A stretch of 64,000 nucleotides of DNA from Segatella baroniae DSM 16972 = JCM 13447 (GTDB lineage Bacteria > Bacteroidota > Bacteroidia > Bacteroidales > Bacteroidaceae). The DNA lies in contig NZ_AUFQ01000015.1 of NCBI RefSeq assembly GCF_000426585.1, forward strand, positions 23,585-87,584. The letters run 5' to 3'. Position numbers and translations under genes: made by a program. Under the pieces are notes generated by a model that was not told where the DNA came from, ran no database searches, and saw nothing but the letters and a program-made list of their open reading frames with translations. Positions 53,754 through 61,128 of the stretch are shown piece by piece (position 1 is the first letter of the stretch; each line of letters starts with the position of its first letter).

Positions 53754-56687
53754 CTACAACTGATAGGAAAGCCCCAGTTTCACCTCAAAAGTGCGGGCTC
53801 TTACATCATGATAATAGCGGTAATGAGTCTTGCGGCCGAAGAAGGCACCGCCGGCTTCCAACTGTAACCCACGCGCCAGATTGATATTGAACGCCGGATT
53901 CAGCACCAGCAGCGCGGCATAACCTCGGTCGCCCTGGGCGTTGAGGTAGAGTGGGTCGACCGTCGCGAGGTTCCGTTGCTCGTAACCTTTCCATGTGAAG
54001 ATGCGGTAGTAGTCGAAGTTGATGACGAAATGGCCCATGCGCGGGAACTCCATCAGCGTGTTCATCTTGACACTGTAGCCCGACCCCATGTTGTAGTCGC
54101 GGTCGATGACGTTGTAGTAGTCGCTCTTGGTGCCGCCGAGCAGGATTCCGCTGACGAAGACGCGCTGCTCCAGCCGCGACACGTTGGCCACCTGCGGAAA
54201 GCGGTAGATGACGCCGGGGCCCACCGAGGCGGCCTCGCTGATGCGGTAGGGCGTGAGCGACGTGCCGTCCTTCACGGGTTTGGAGTCGTAGTAGTTGAAG
54301 TGTTGGAACAGTCCGAACTCCATCAGATAGCCGTTGCGTGGCTCGAAGAAGCGTCCCCACAGCCTTCCGAGCAGGTGGACGCCGTTGACCGCGGGCTGGT
54401 TGGCCGAGAGACTGAACGTCACGTTGGCCGTGAAATAGTCGTAGGGGCGGTTGGTCGATGCCTTGAAGACGTCGCCGTATTCCATCAGCAGGCCCACGTA
54501 GGGATTGCTCTCGCCCCGGAAGAGTCCGCCGTTGTCGGCCAGGTAGCGGTTGCCGAAGGTCAGGGTGAAGTCCACGGGGATGGCCTTGTGGTCGTGGTAG
54601 AGGTGGTTTGACCGCCTCACGCGCCAGGCGTCGCCGTTCATCAGGCGCACCACGCCCTGCATGGGGTTGATGACCGTGGCCAGAAACTCTCGTGCGAAGC
54701 GGCGAAAGCCACGGCTGCGGTCGTCGAGCACGAGGGCCGACACGCGGTGGGTCACTTCGCCGATGCAGATTCCACCCACCGTCGTTGCCATGAGGTCGTT
54801 GACGGCGGGCGGCTCCGTCTCGCCCAACATCTCCCACATCAGGCTGCCGCCCAGGGCGTAGGGCGCGCTCTGCCAGAAGTCGAGGCCGCGGCTGCGCGCG
54901 CTGTTGAAGTAGAGATTGCCGTGGTAGGGATGGGCGAAGAGGTTGGTGGAGAAGTTGTCGTTGTCCCACACGAAGCCGTGGCGCCAGTTTCGGGCCATGC
55001 TCCTGAACGTCACTCGGGCGTAGTCGGCCTGCAGCGCGAAGCGGTCGAAGGCGTGCACCAGCAGGTTGATGCCCGTGGCCTGTAGCGCGGCCTGCCAGGG
55101 ATGAGGCTCCAGGTAGTCGGCGTCGGCGAAGCGATAGAGGTTGCCCATGCCCGTGGTGTCGCGGGGCTGGGCCAGCGCGGAGGGCCTCGACAGCCGTCGG
55201 CGGCCCAGGTGGTTGTGGTAGTTGACGGTCAGACCGGCCTGCACGATCCAGCCGTGGCGGTATTCCCTGCCGCCGTAGTGACGCGTGTCGCCGTAGCCGA
55301 GAGACGCGAACGCGCCCGCCGCACGGCAGAAACGGTAGTCCAGGTTCAGGTGTCCTTGCAGCGAAAAGAGGCGTTGCGGGTGGGTGCTGCTGCGTTCCTC
55401 GAAAGTCTCCACGTGATAGTAGCCCACGTCGCCGCTCACGCTCCAGCGGGGCGAGAGGTCCACATAGCGGCCCAGTCGGTAGAAGATCGTGCCCGAGAAC
55501 TTCCTGTCCAGCCCCATGTAGTGGGTTCCTGCGCCGAGAATGCTGTAGCCGCTGCGGTTGCGGTAGCGCACAGCGAAGTTGAGTTTCGACGTCGTTCCGG
55601 CGAAGGCCATGAAGTCGATGCGGGTGTTGGGGTTGATGTTGACGAGTCCGAGCTTGTGGGCCGTGGTGTCGCGGCTGACATTGAGCACGCCCACCTGCCA
55701 ACCGCGGGGGTAGCGCAACGCCACATTGATAAGTCCTATCTGCGAACCGTTAAGCTGTTCGGTGAAGTTGTAGGCGCTCACCTGTACGCCACGCATAAAG
55801 CCCGCGCTGACATTGGCCGCCACCGACAGTTGCACGCCACGCTTCACGCCCATGGCAATATTGGTCAGACCGGCCAGTTGCAAGCCTTCCAAAGGTTTTC
55901 GGCTCAGATTGGTAAGTCCCGACAGCTGCATTCCTTGCACGCGGGTGGCGCTGTTGATAAGCAGGGCACCCTGCAAACCTTGCATCAGTCGGTGCGTGCC
56001 GGCACTGATCAGACCGATGTTCGCGCCCCGCAGCGTGTCGGTATTGGCAAAAATGCCCACGTTGACCGCCCTCGTCCGGGTAGAATCGGCATTGTCGTGC
56101 CCCACGCCCACGGCTATATTCATCGATCGAAGTGCTGTCGTCGTCTGTGCTCGCAACGCCAACAGGGACAGCGTCATGAATGTCATCAGCAAGACAAGCC
56201 GCCGAACGACCATGCCCGCGTCAGACCGCAGCAGCCGATTGAGCTTCTGCATGGCCTTGGCCACTTGATGTTCCACGGTGCGCTCCGATATATTCAGCTC
56301 TGCCCCAATCTCTTTATAGTGCATACCGTCGCGCTTGCTCATGAGAAACACTTGACGGCACCGCTCGGGCAGCCTGTCAATGGCTTCCCAGAGCCGCGCC
56401 TCGTCCTCCGAGCGGCGTTGGGCCTCGTCGTCGCTGATGACGCCTTCGAGGTCGTGCGGCTCCATGTCGACCATGTCGAGCCGTGCCCGCCGCAGATGGT
56501 CGATGCAACGGTTGCGCACGGCGGTGTAGAGAAAGGCTCGGGGGTTGCGCGGCTCGTGCTGCCACAGGCTGACGAAGCACTCCTGCACGATGTCCTCCGC
56601 CGCGTCGGCAGCCCCCACATAATGCAAGGCATAGAGACAAAGCGGACGATAATGATGAGCGAATAATTCCTTGATATCAAGCTGCAT
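53754..56687 (-). CDS. ECF sigma factor joined in frame to a surface-repeat/DUF3943 outer-membrane protein
   Basis: 977 residues from the ATG at 56687. An earlier in-frame ATG at 56765 lies upstream of the TACCTTTG element and is rejected. Residues 1-~157 are an ECF sigma-70 factor: region 2 (DIVQECFVSLWQHEPRNPRA, FLYTAVRNRCIDHLRRAR) and region 4 helix-turn-helix (YKEIGAELNISERTVEHQVA, 124-143). Then comes a hydrophobic segment (MVVRRLVLLMTFMTLSLLAL, 159-178) ending RAQ/TTT like a signal-peptidase I site. Residues ~200-340 are GLxNxA-type surface repeats, and the rest is a beta-barrel with the DUF3943 block LMWEMLGETEPPAVNDLMAT. No stop or frameshift separates the parts. An internal start at M159 (56213) could make the barrel alone. 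Confidence 0.85.
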   Translation of the reverse strand: MQLDIKELFAHHYRPLCLYALHYVGAADAAEDIVQECFVSLWQHEPRNPRAFLYTAVRNRCIDHLRRARLDMVDMEPHDLEGVISDDEAQRRSEDEARLWEAIDRLPERCRQVFLMSKRDGMHYKEIGAELNISERTVEHQVAKAMQKLNRLLRSDAGMVVRRLVLLMTFMTLSLLALRAQTTTALRSMNIAVGVGHDNADSTRTRAVNVGIFANTDTLRGANIGLISAGTHRLMQGLQGALLINSATRVQGMQLSGLTNLSRKPLEGLQLAGLTNIAMGVKRGVQLSVAANVSAGFMRGVQVSAYNFTEQLNGSQIGLINVALRYPRGWQVGVLNVSRDTTAHKLGLVNINPNTRIDFMAFAGTTSKLNFAVRYRNRSGYSILGAGTHYMGLDRKFSGTIFYRLGRYVDLSPRWSVSGDVGYYHVETFEERSSTHPQRLFSLQGHLNLDYRFCRAAGAFASLGYGDTRHYGGREYRHGWIVQAGLTVNYHNHLGRRRLSRPSALAQPRDTTGMGNLYRFADADYLEPHPWQAALQATGINLLVHAFDRFALQADYARVTFRSMARNWRHGFVWDNDNFSTNLFAHPYHGNLYFNSARSRGLDFWQSAPYALGGSLMWEMLGETEPPAVNDLMATTVGGICIGEVTHRVSALVLDDRSRGFRRFAREFLATVINPMQGVVRLMNGDAWRVRRSNHLYHDHKAIPVDFTLTFGNRYLADNGGLFRGESNPYVGLLMEYGDVFKASTNRPYDYFTANVTFSLSANQPAVNGVHLLGRLWGRFFEPRNGYLMEFGLFQHFNYYDSKPVKDGTSLTPYRISEAASVGPGVIYRFPQVANVSRLEQRVFVSGILLGGTKSDYYNVIDRDYNMGSGYSVKMNTLMEFPRMGHFVINFDYYRIFTWKGYEQRNLATVDPLYLNAQGDRGYAALLVLNPAFNINLARGLQLEAGGAFFGRKTHYRYYHDVRARTFEVKLGLSYQL

Positions 56688-56706
56688 AACGCGTTGTTTC
56701 AGGCCA

Positions 56707-56714
56707 CAAAGGTA
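56707..56714 (-). promoter_or_regulatory. -7 element of the sigma/barrel gene
   Basis: The minus strand reads TACCTTTG, 20 bases before the ATG at 56687. A -33 TTG is not evident, as can happen for promoters read by alternative sigma factors. Confidence 0.5.
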
Positions 56715-56807
56715 AAGGAAAAACGTCAGTTGGGGATAAGTTTTTCCTAAATCTTGCACTTTCAATATGTAGGGAATGCCTCTTTTTTTTAGAAGTTACT
56801 ACCCATA

Positions 56808-56850
56808 AAAAAAGTAGGAACGCATCGTTCATGCATCCCTACCTTTTTAT
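56808..56850 (-). terminator. Intrinsic terminator after the coiled-coil protein gene
   Basis: On the minus strand AAAAAGGTAGGGATGCAT pairs with ATGCGTTCCTACTTTTT (one bulge) over five bases, followed by more T. It lies 13 bases after the stop at 56863. Confidence 0.8.
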
Positions 56851-56862
56851 TTGATATGATTT

Positions 56863-57279
56863 TTATTTATCAACAAATTGAATCTTTGTGTCCAGTTTGC
56901 TAATCTTAGCCTTGAGCTGAGCAATCTTCTTTTCTAACTTTTTTACACCTTTCAGGCTCTTATCTAACTTCTTGTTGATTTTTTTCGCCTCTTTCAGTTT
57001 CTTAATAGTATCCTTTGCGTCCTTTACAGTGCTTGAAGGATTGGATGCCGTAAAATCTGTTGTAACCGCGTTGGCTTCAGCATTAACGCTGGCAGCCTTA
57101 CTAATAAGCGCGCTATGTTCAAGTTTCTTTTGCTCACATTCGAGCTGGAGGTTGTTCAATTTGGCTGTTAATTCGAGCACTTTCTGCTGTTCCTTTAAAT
57201 CCTTAACAGCCGTTGCGTCCTGAGCAAAGCCGGCAACTACGGATAAAATCATTATCCCAATCAAAAATAATCTTTTCAT
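56863..57279 (-). CDS. Secreted all-helical coiled-coil protein of unknown function
   Basis: 138 residues. Signal peptide MKRLFLIGIMILSVVAGFAQ, then ~115 residues of almost pure Lys/Leu/Glu/Ala heptads: DLKEQQKVLELTAKLNNLQL and KIAQLKAKISKLDTK, with a short break near ASNPSSTVKD. No domain is recognised. Similar small periplasmic helical proteins may act like Skp-type chaperones or cell-wall spacers, but that is a guess. Lower GC than its neighbours. It has a full promoter and its own terminator, so it is monocistronic, between FecR and the sigma/barrel gene. Confidence 0.8.
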   Translation of the reverse strand: MKRLFLIGIMILSVVAGFAQDATAVKDLKEQQKVLELTAKLNNLQLECEQKKLEHSALISKAASVNAEANAVTTDFTASNPSSTVKDAKDTIKKLKEAKKINKKLDKSLKGVKKLEKKIAQLKAKISKLDTKIQFVDK

Positions 57280-57354
57280 TCTTAAAACTAATTTAGAGTC
57301 ATTAAATGCGAAATATACAATCTCTTTGATATGTTATTTTCGGTTTATCGGGTG

Positions 57355-57386
57355 CAAAGTTATACATTATTCCCGAATAAAAACAA
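57355..57386 (-). promoter_or_regulatory. Promoter of the coiled-coil protein gene
   Basis: The minus strand reads TTG, 21 bases, TAACTTTG (57355-57362). The leader is ~70 bases and AT-rich. Confidence 0.75.
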
Positions 57387-57751
57387 AAAAAAGAAAGATT
57401 TCCGTAAAACTTATGATCGCTTCTTTCCCATTCAAAACGAGTAAGTTACAACTATAAAAGATACGAAAAGAGGCTTCATGGGCAAGGAGGAACGTGAGGG
57501 GCGTTTAAGAGAAACGTGTTTTTTGTTTGAGCGGAACGTGATGAATCACGCCCCTACGGCTCACGCCATCACATTTAAAAACACTAAAATTACGAGCCAC
57601 GGCTGGCGCATGGCGACTGATTTGTGGCATAAAAATGTAAAAATCCTGTCGCAAAAACGGGCGATAAAAATGCTTCAATTAGAACGAAAAACAAATATGA
57701 AATGGCGATTTTTACGCTTGCGTGTGGTCGTTTTGGGCTTTTTTTGAAGTC

Positions 57752-57926
57752 AAAACATAGCTTTGAGGTTGCAAAAGCTATGCTTTGACAATCGTCTTCT
57801 CCACACCCCGATAGCCGATTATATAGCTTTGAGGTTGCAAAAGCTATGCTTTGACAATCTAAAAGCAGCCATTTTACCATGTCAAAGCTATGCTTTCGGC
57901 GGGTAAAAGGGCTGCTTTCAGGTGGT
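57752..57926. repeat. 22-base periodic array (about 7 units)
   Basis: Units at 57752, 57773, 57839, 57861, 57883 and 57905, mostly exactly 22 bases, with cores AAAAGCTATGCTTTG, AAAGCTATGCTTTC and AAAAGGGCTGCTTTC. A duplicated pair is separated by ~45 unrelated bases (57795-57820). The rest of 57387-58107 shows no gene I believe. Confidence 0.88.
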
Positions 57927-58107
57927 TTTGATTGATGTTTCAGCGGATTTTTGATGCGCAAGGATATCACTATACAACACAAATCACTGATAATCAGACG
58001 TTTATCTATTTAATTACAACTACCCAAATGCTTGGCTTATTTGCGACAAAAAATTTCTTGACGCAAAAGAAATGAGCGGTTTGTACGAGATTTTCACAGT
58101 AAACGAA

Positions 58108-58331
58108 AGCCCACCCCGGCCCTCCCAAAGGGAGGGTGAACTAACTAACAGATTATGAAGAAAGTTAACCAAATCAAAATTAGGAATATAAACAGATAAG
58201 CATGGAAGCTAACCAAATCAAAATTAGGGATATAAACAAATAAGCATGGAAGCTAACCAAAACCAAAATTAGGGATATAATTAGCTTTCTCAAGTTAGTT
58301 CACCCTCCCTTTGGGAGGGCCGGGGTGGGCT
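58108..58331. repeat. MITE-like element carrying the end of fecR
   Basis: Arms AGCCCACCCCGGCCCTCCC plus AAAGGGAGGGTGAACTAACT, inverted at both ends. The right arm codes the last residues and the stop of FecR. Confidence 0.88.
58164..58290. repeat. 44-base tandem repeat inside the MITE-like element
   Basis: Units at 58164, 58208 and 58252 contain TAACCAAATCAAAATTAGG and ATAAGCATGGAAG. Confidence 0.88.
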
Positions 58332-59106
58332 TCCCACTTTGGCCGGAAAGGGCTTCTATTTCCACGTCCATGGCCTGCTCTATCACCTTGAGCAAGGTCT
58401 CCAGCGAGTCGGCGGAGAAGTCGCCGGTGAGCAGGCGGTCGGGCTCCGTGGTGCGCAACGGCACGCCATAGTAGGCTTCGAGGTCGGCGAGCGCGCGGCG
58501 CAGGGGCGTGCGGTCGAAGTGGAAGCGATGGGTGGCCCAGGCCGCATGGTTGGTGTTGGGCTTCTCCAGCAGGCGGGGGAGCGGTTCGCCGTGCCTCAAT
58601 ACGGCCTCCATGCCTTCGCGCAGGTCGATTCTCCGATGGCCCTTGGCGTCGCCGAAGCGCACGGAACCCTCGGTGACGAGCACGCGCGTATGCCGTTCTT
58701 CCTCGACAATCTCGAAGCAGGTGCCCAGGTCGTCGACGAAATAGCGGTCGTCCACGACGGTGAACGGGCGGCGGTCGTCGTGGCGCACCTCGAAGTAGAC
58801 GCGGCCCGTCATGGCGAGTCGGCGGTCGTAGACGCCCCGCCACGAGAGGGTGGCGCCGGGCGCGAGCACCACGCGGGTGCTGTCGTCCAGCAAAAAGGTG
58901 CGGGCCACGGTGCCGGCCGACAGCGTGGTGAGCCGAAGGGCAAGCCACCAATAGGCGCCGAAGGCCACCAGGGTCGCGACACCGGCGGCAGCCCACACGG
59001 GCCACAGCCGACGGCGGACGTGCAACGATTGGCTGCGGGCGAACCGCTCGTAGCCTTTCCGGGGGTCGAAACGGCCGGGCCGGTAGTGGTGTAGTACGAA
59101 TTTCAT
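58300..59106 (-). CDS. FecR-family anti-sigma factor
   Basis: 268 residues from the ATG at 59106, eleven bases after the preceding lipoprotein gene. A membrane helix at ~34-57 (RLWPVWAAAGVATLVAFGAY) separates a short cytosolic part from the periplasmic FecR domain (~65-165: VARTFLLDDSTRVVLAPGAT, YFVDDLGTCFEIVEEERHTR, VLVTEGSVRF) and a DUF4974 domain (FHFDRTPLRRALADLEAYYG, LTGDFSADSLETLLKVIEQA). It would hold or activate an ECF sigma factor in response to an STN receptor. The cytosolic part is only ~33 residues, short for sigma binding. The last ~10 residues (KPTPALPKGG) and stop are translated repeat. Confidence 0.9.
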   Translation of the reverse strand: MKFVLHHYRPGRFDPRKGYERFARSQSLHVRRRLWPVWAAAGVATLVAFGAYWWLALRLTTLSAGTVARTFLLDDSTRVVLAPGATLSWRGVYDRRLAMTGRVYFEVRHDDRRPFTVVDDRYFVDDLGTCFEIVEEERHTRVLVTEGSVRFGDAKGHRRIDLREGMEAVLRHGEPLPRLLEKPNTNHAAWATHRFHFDRTPLRRALADLEAYYGVPLRTTEPDRLLTGDFSADSLETLLKVIEQAMDVEIEALSGQSGKPTPALPKGG

Positions 59107-59117
59107 GGTTGTTGAAG

Positions 59118-60065
59118 TTAGTGGAGGGCTTCCGTTGCGGGCCACTCCGTGATAGGTTTCTTTACTTCCAGTTCAATGGTGTTGTCGTTTTTCACCACTT
59201 GCGTGATGTCGCGAATGGCAGAAAAGACGCCGTCAATCTCCGTATTTATACGCTGAATCTGAAAACGAGGTCTTTTGTAGACATCGCTATACAGGTTTTC
59301 ATTGTAATTCACAATAATCTCGAAGCGATGGTCGTCGAAGGGGAAGAGCCGGCTGTCGAACGTGAAGCGCGGACTGTTGTTGTTCAGATGGTTGTAGCCG
59401 TCGTTTCCGCACAGCACGTCGGCCCCCATGAGCAGCGTCACCTTGCTGTAGGTGTCGTCGAGGGGGGTGGCGTCCATGCTGATGAAGCGGCCCTGGGTCT
59501 CGGCCATTCCCCAGATTCCGCCCCCGTTGACGTTCACGCTGAGCCGGCAGGGATTGTCCTTGGGAATCAGGTCGGTGCGCACGCGGGGCAGAATCAGCCT
59601 GAACTTCAGCTCGGGTGCGTAGTGGCGCAGGAGCACGTAGTCGCGCGTGCAGAGGAAGGTGGCCACGGAGTCGTCCGTGTTCACGCCGTTGTACAGATAG
59701 TGTCGGGTGATTTTCATCCGCGTGCCGACCATCTCCACGGCGTTGATCGAGTGTATATAGAGGCTTCTGCTGCCGTTGACGACGACCTCCACGGGGTGTT
59801 CTGTCGCCGCGAAACGGATGCAACGGCGGTCGCGGAACGTCTCCAGGGTGAACGGCACGGGGCTGTTGTCGTTGCGGTTGATGACGCTCACCTGCGTGCG
59901 GTCGGTCAGATTGGTGTCCAGCGAGTCGACGAAGAGGATGCGCAAGTCGCGGAACGAGATGGTCTCCGCCATGTCCGGCGAGAGCCTGGGGTCGGGGTCG
60001 TCGCCGCCGCAGGCCGTGAGGAGCAGGGCCGGAAGCAGCAACAGCGGAAAGAGAATGCGTTTCAT
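59118..60065 (-). CDS. Hypothetical lipoprotein of a DUF4249/TonB operon
   Basis: 315 residues. Lipobox LLLTAC near residue 19 (MKRILFPLLLLPALLLTACG). The rest is beta-rich with no family I can name (VVVNGSRSLYIHSINAVEMV, LSVNVNGGGIWGMAETQGRF). It is likely surface or periplasmic. The ATG overlaps the DUF4249 stop as ATGA. Position between DUF4249 and FecR suggests a substrate-handling or sensing partner of the TonB receptor. Confidence 0.82.
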   Translation of the reverse strand: MKRILFPLLLLPALLLTACGGDDPDPRLSPDMAETISFRDLRILFVDSLDTNLTDRTQVSVINRNDNSPVPFTLETFRDRRCIRFAATEHPVEVVVNGSRSLYIHSINAVEMVGTRMKITRHYLYNGVNTDDSVATFLCTRDYVLLRHYAPELKFRLILPRVRTDLIPKDNPCRLSVNVNGGGIWGMAETQGRFISMDATPLDDTYSKVTLLMGADVLCGNDGYNHLNNNSPRFTFDSRLFPFDDHRFEIIVNYNENLYSDVYKRPRFQIQRINTEIDGVFSAIRDITQVVKNDNTIELEVKKPITEWPATEALH

Positions 60066-61033
60066 TGTCCTTGATTGAGTTTGTTCCAGGAAGTGAGTTG
60101 GCGGGAATAGCCCCCTACATAGCCGATACCGCCCTTCACGTTGCTGTAGGTGGGCGCGATGACGGCCAGCCCCACCTTCGCCAGGTCGCTGTTGTCGGCG
60201 TCGCTGATGGACTTGAGGAAGTGGTAGTACTCGGGCGTCAGGCGGTAGAGCTCCACGGCCGTGGGCATGGTGCGGCTGTAGTAGGGGATGTTGAGCCGCA
60301 GCGTGTAGGTCTGTCCGTTGATGAGTCGGTCGTCGAAGAGGTACATGTGCTGGTAAGGCGTGTCGTCGAAGCCGAAGTCGTAGTCGATGTTCGAGAGGTT
60401 CTTCAGCACGGGTTCGCTGTCGCTGTGGATGGTGGCGTAGCTGTAGGTGGTCACCGGCCGCGTGTCGTAGAAGCCCCAGTCGGCCCCATACCACACGTTC
60501 TTGTTGGCTTCGGACAGGTTCACGGCCCTCACGGCGTAGTAGTCGCGGCTGTCGCCCGGCTCGGTGAAGGTGACGCGGAGCTGCAACTCGTTCTGCACGG
60601 TCTCGTCGTAGGAGTCGTAGATGCGTATCTCCTCGCTCGTGAAGTCGCTTATCGTCACGGGCAGGGGGATGCGGGTGGAGGCCGAGACGCTGCCGAAGCC
60701 TTTGGCGCCGACGCCTATTTCCACCTCGTCGCCGCCCTTCTGCCGGGCCACGACGCGGTAGTTGCCGTCGCCCAGGTTCTCCACCGTCTGCCGTTGGCCG
60801 TTGAGGCGGTAGTCGATGACGGCGTCGGTCACGGGCGGACTGGCCTTCTTGCTGCCCACGGGCAGGCTGCTCGTCACGCGGATGAGCGTCGTGTCGCCGG
60901 CCGCCGGCATGCTGTAGACCACCAGTTTGCTCGCGTAATTCAGCTGGTCGACGTTGAAATTGTCGTGACAACCCGAAAGAAGGAGGGCCGACAATAAAGC
61001 CATAAGTCCGTATTTGCTTGTCTTTTTCATCAT
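60062..61033 (-). CDS. DUF4249 family lipoprotein
   Basis: 323 residues. Lipobox LLLSGC (C22); the mature start NFNVDQLNYASKLVVYSMPA and AVIDYRLNGQRQTVENLGDG resemble the DUF4249 opening, and DSRDYYAVRAVNLSEANKNV lies in the conserved middle. DUF4249 genes typically follow STN/TonB receptors in Bacteroidetes; the function is unknown but probably cooperates with the receptor at the outer membrane. It starts ~95 bases after the receptor stop. Confidence 0.88.
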   Translation of the reverse strand: MMKKTSKYGLMALLSALLLSGCHDNFNVDQLNYASKLVVYSMPAAGDTTLIRVTSSLPVGSKKASPPVTDAVIDYRLNGQRQTVENLGDGNYRVVARQKGGDEVEIGVGAKGFGSVSASTRIPLPVTISDFTSEEIRIYDSYDETVQNELQLRVTFTEPGDSRDYYAVRAVNLSEANKNVWYGADWGFYDTRPVTTYSYATIHSDSEPVLKNLSNIDYDFGFDDTPYQHMYLFDDRLINGQTYTLRLNIPYYSRTMPTAVELYRLTPEYYHFLKSISDADNSDLAKVGLAVIAPTYSNVKGGIGYVGGYSRQLTSWNKLNQGQ

Positions 61034-61128
61034 TCTTGTTTTTCGTTTTTCGTTATCCGGGCGGTGATGCCGCCCGCTGCACCTGACTTCTCATTGACAC
61101 CTGTCGCCTTTCACCCGGCCCGCATCGC

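Noticed and set aside
56687..56765. Longer start for the sigma/barrel ORF at 56765
   Set aside because: It lies upstream of the TACCTTTG element and adds residues not seen in ECF sigma factors.
57478..57747. 89-codon plus-strand ORF
   Set aside because: Low-complexity, no signal, domain or promoter. It runs into the 22-base array region.
59118..60971. 617-codon reading of the lipoprotein gene
   Set aside because: The first ~300 codons are an out-of-frame shadow of the DUF4249 gene; the real start is the lipobox-bearing ATG at 60065.
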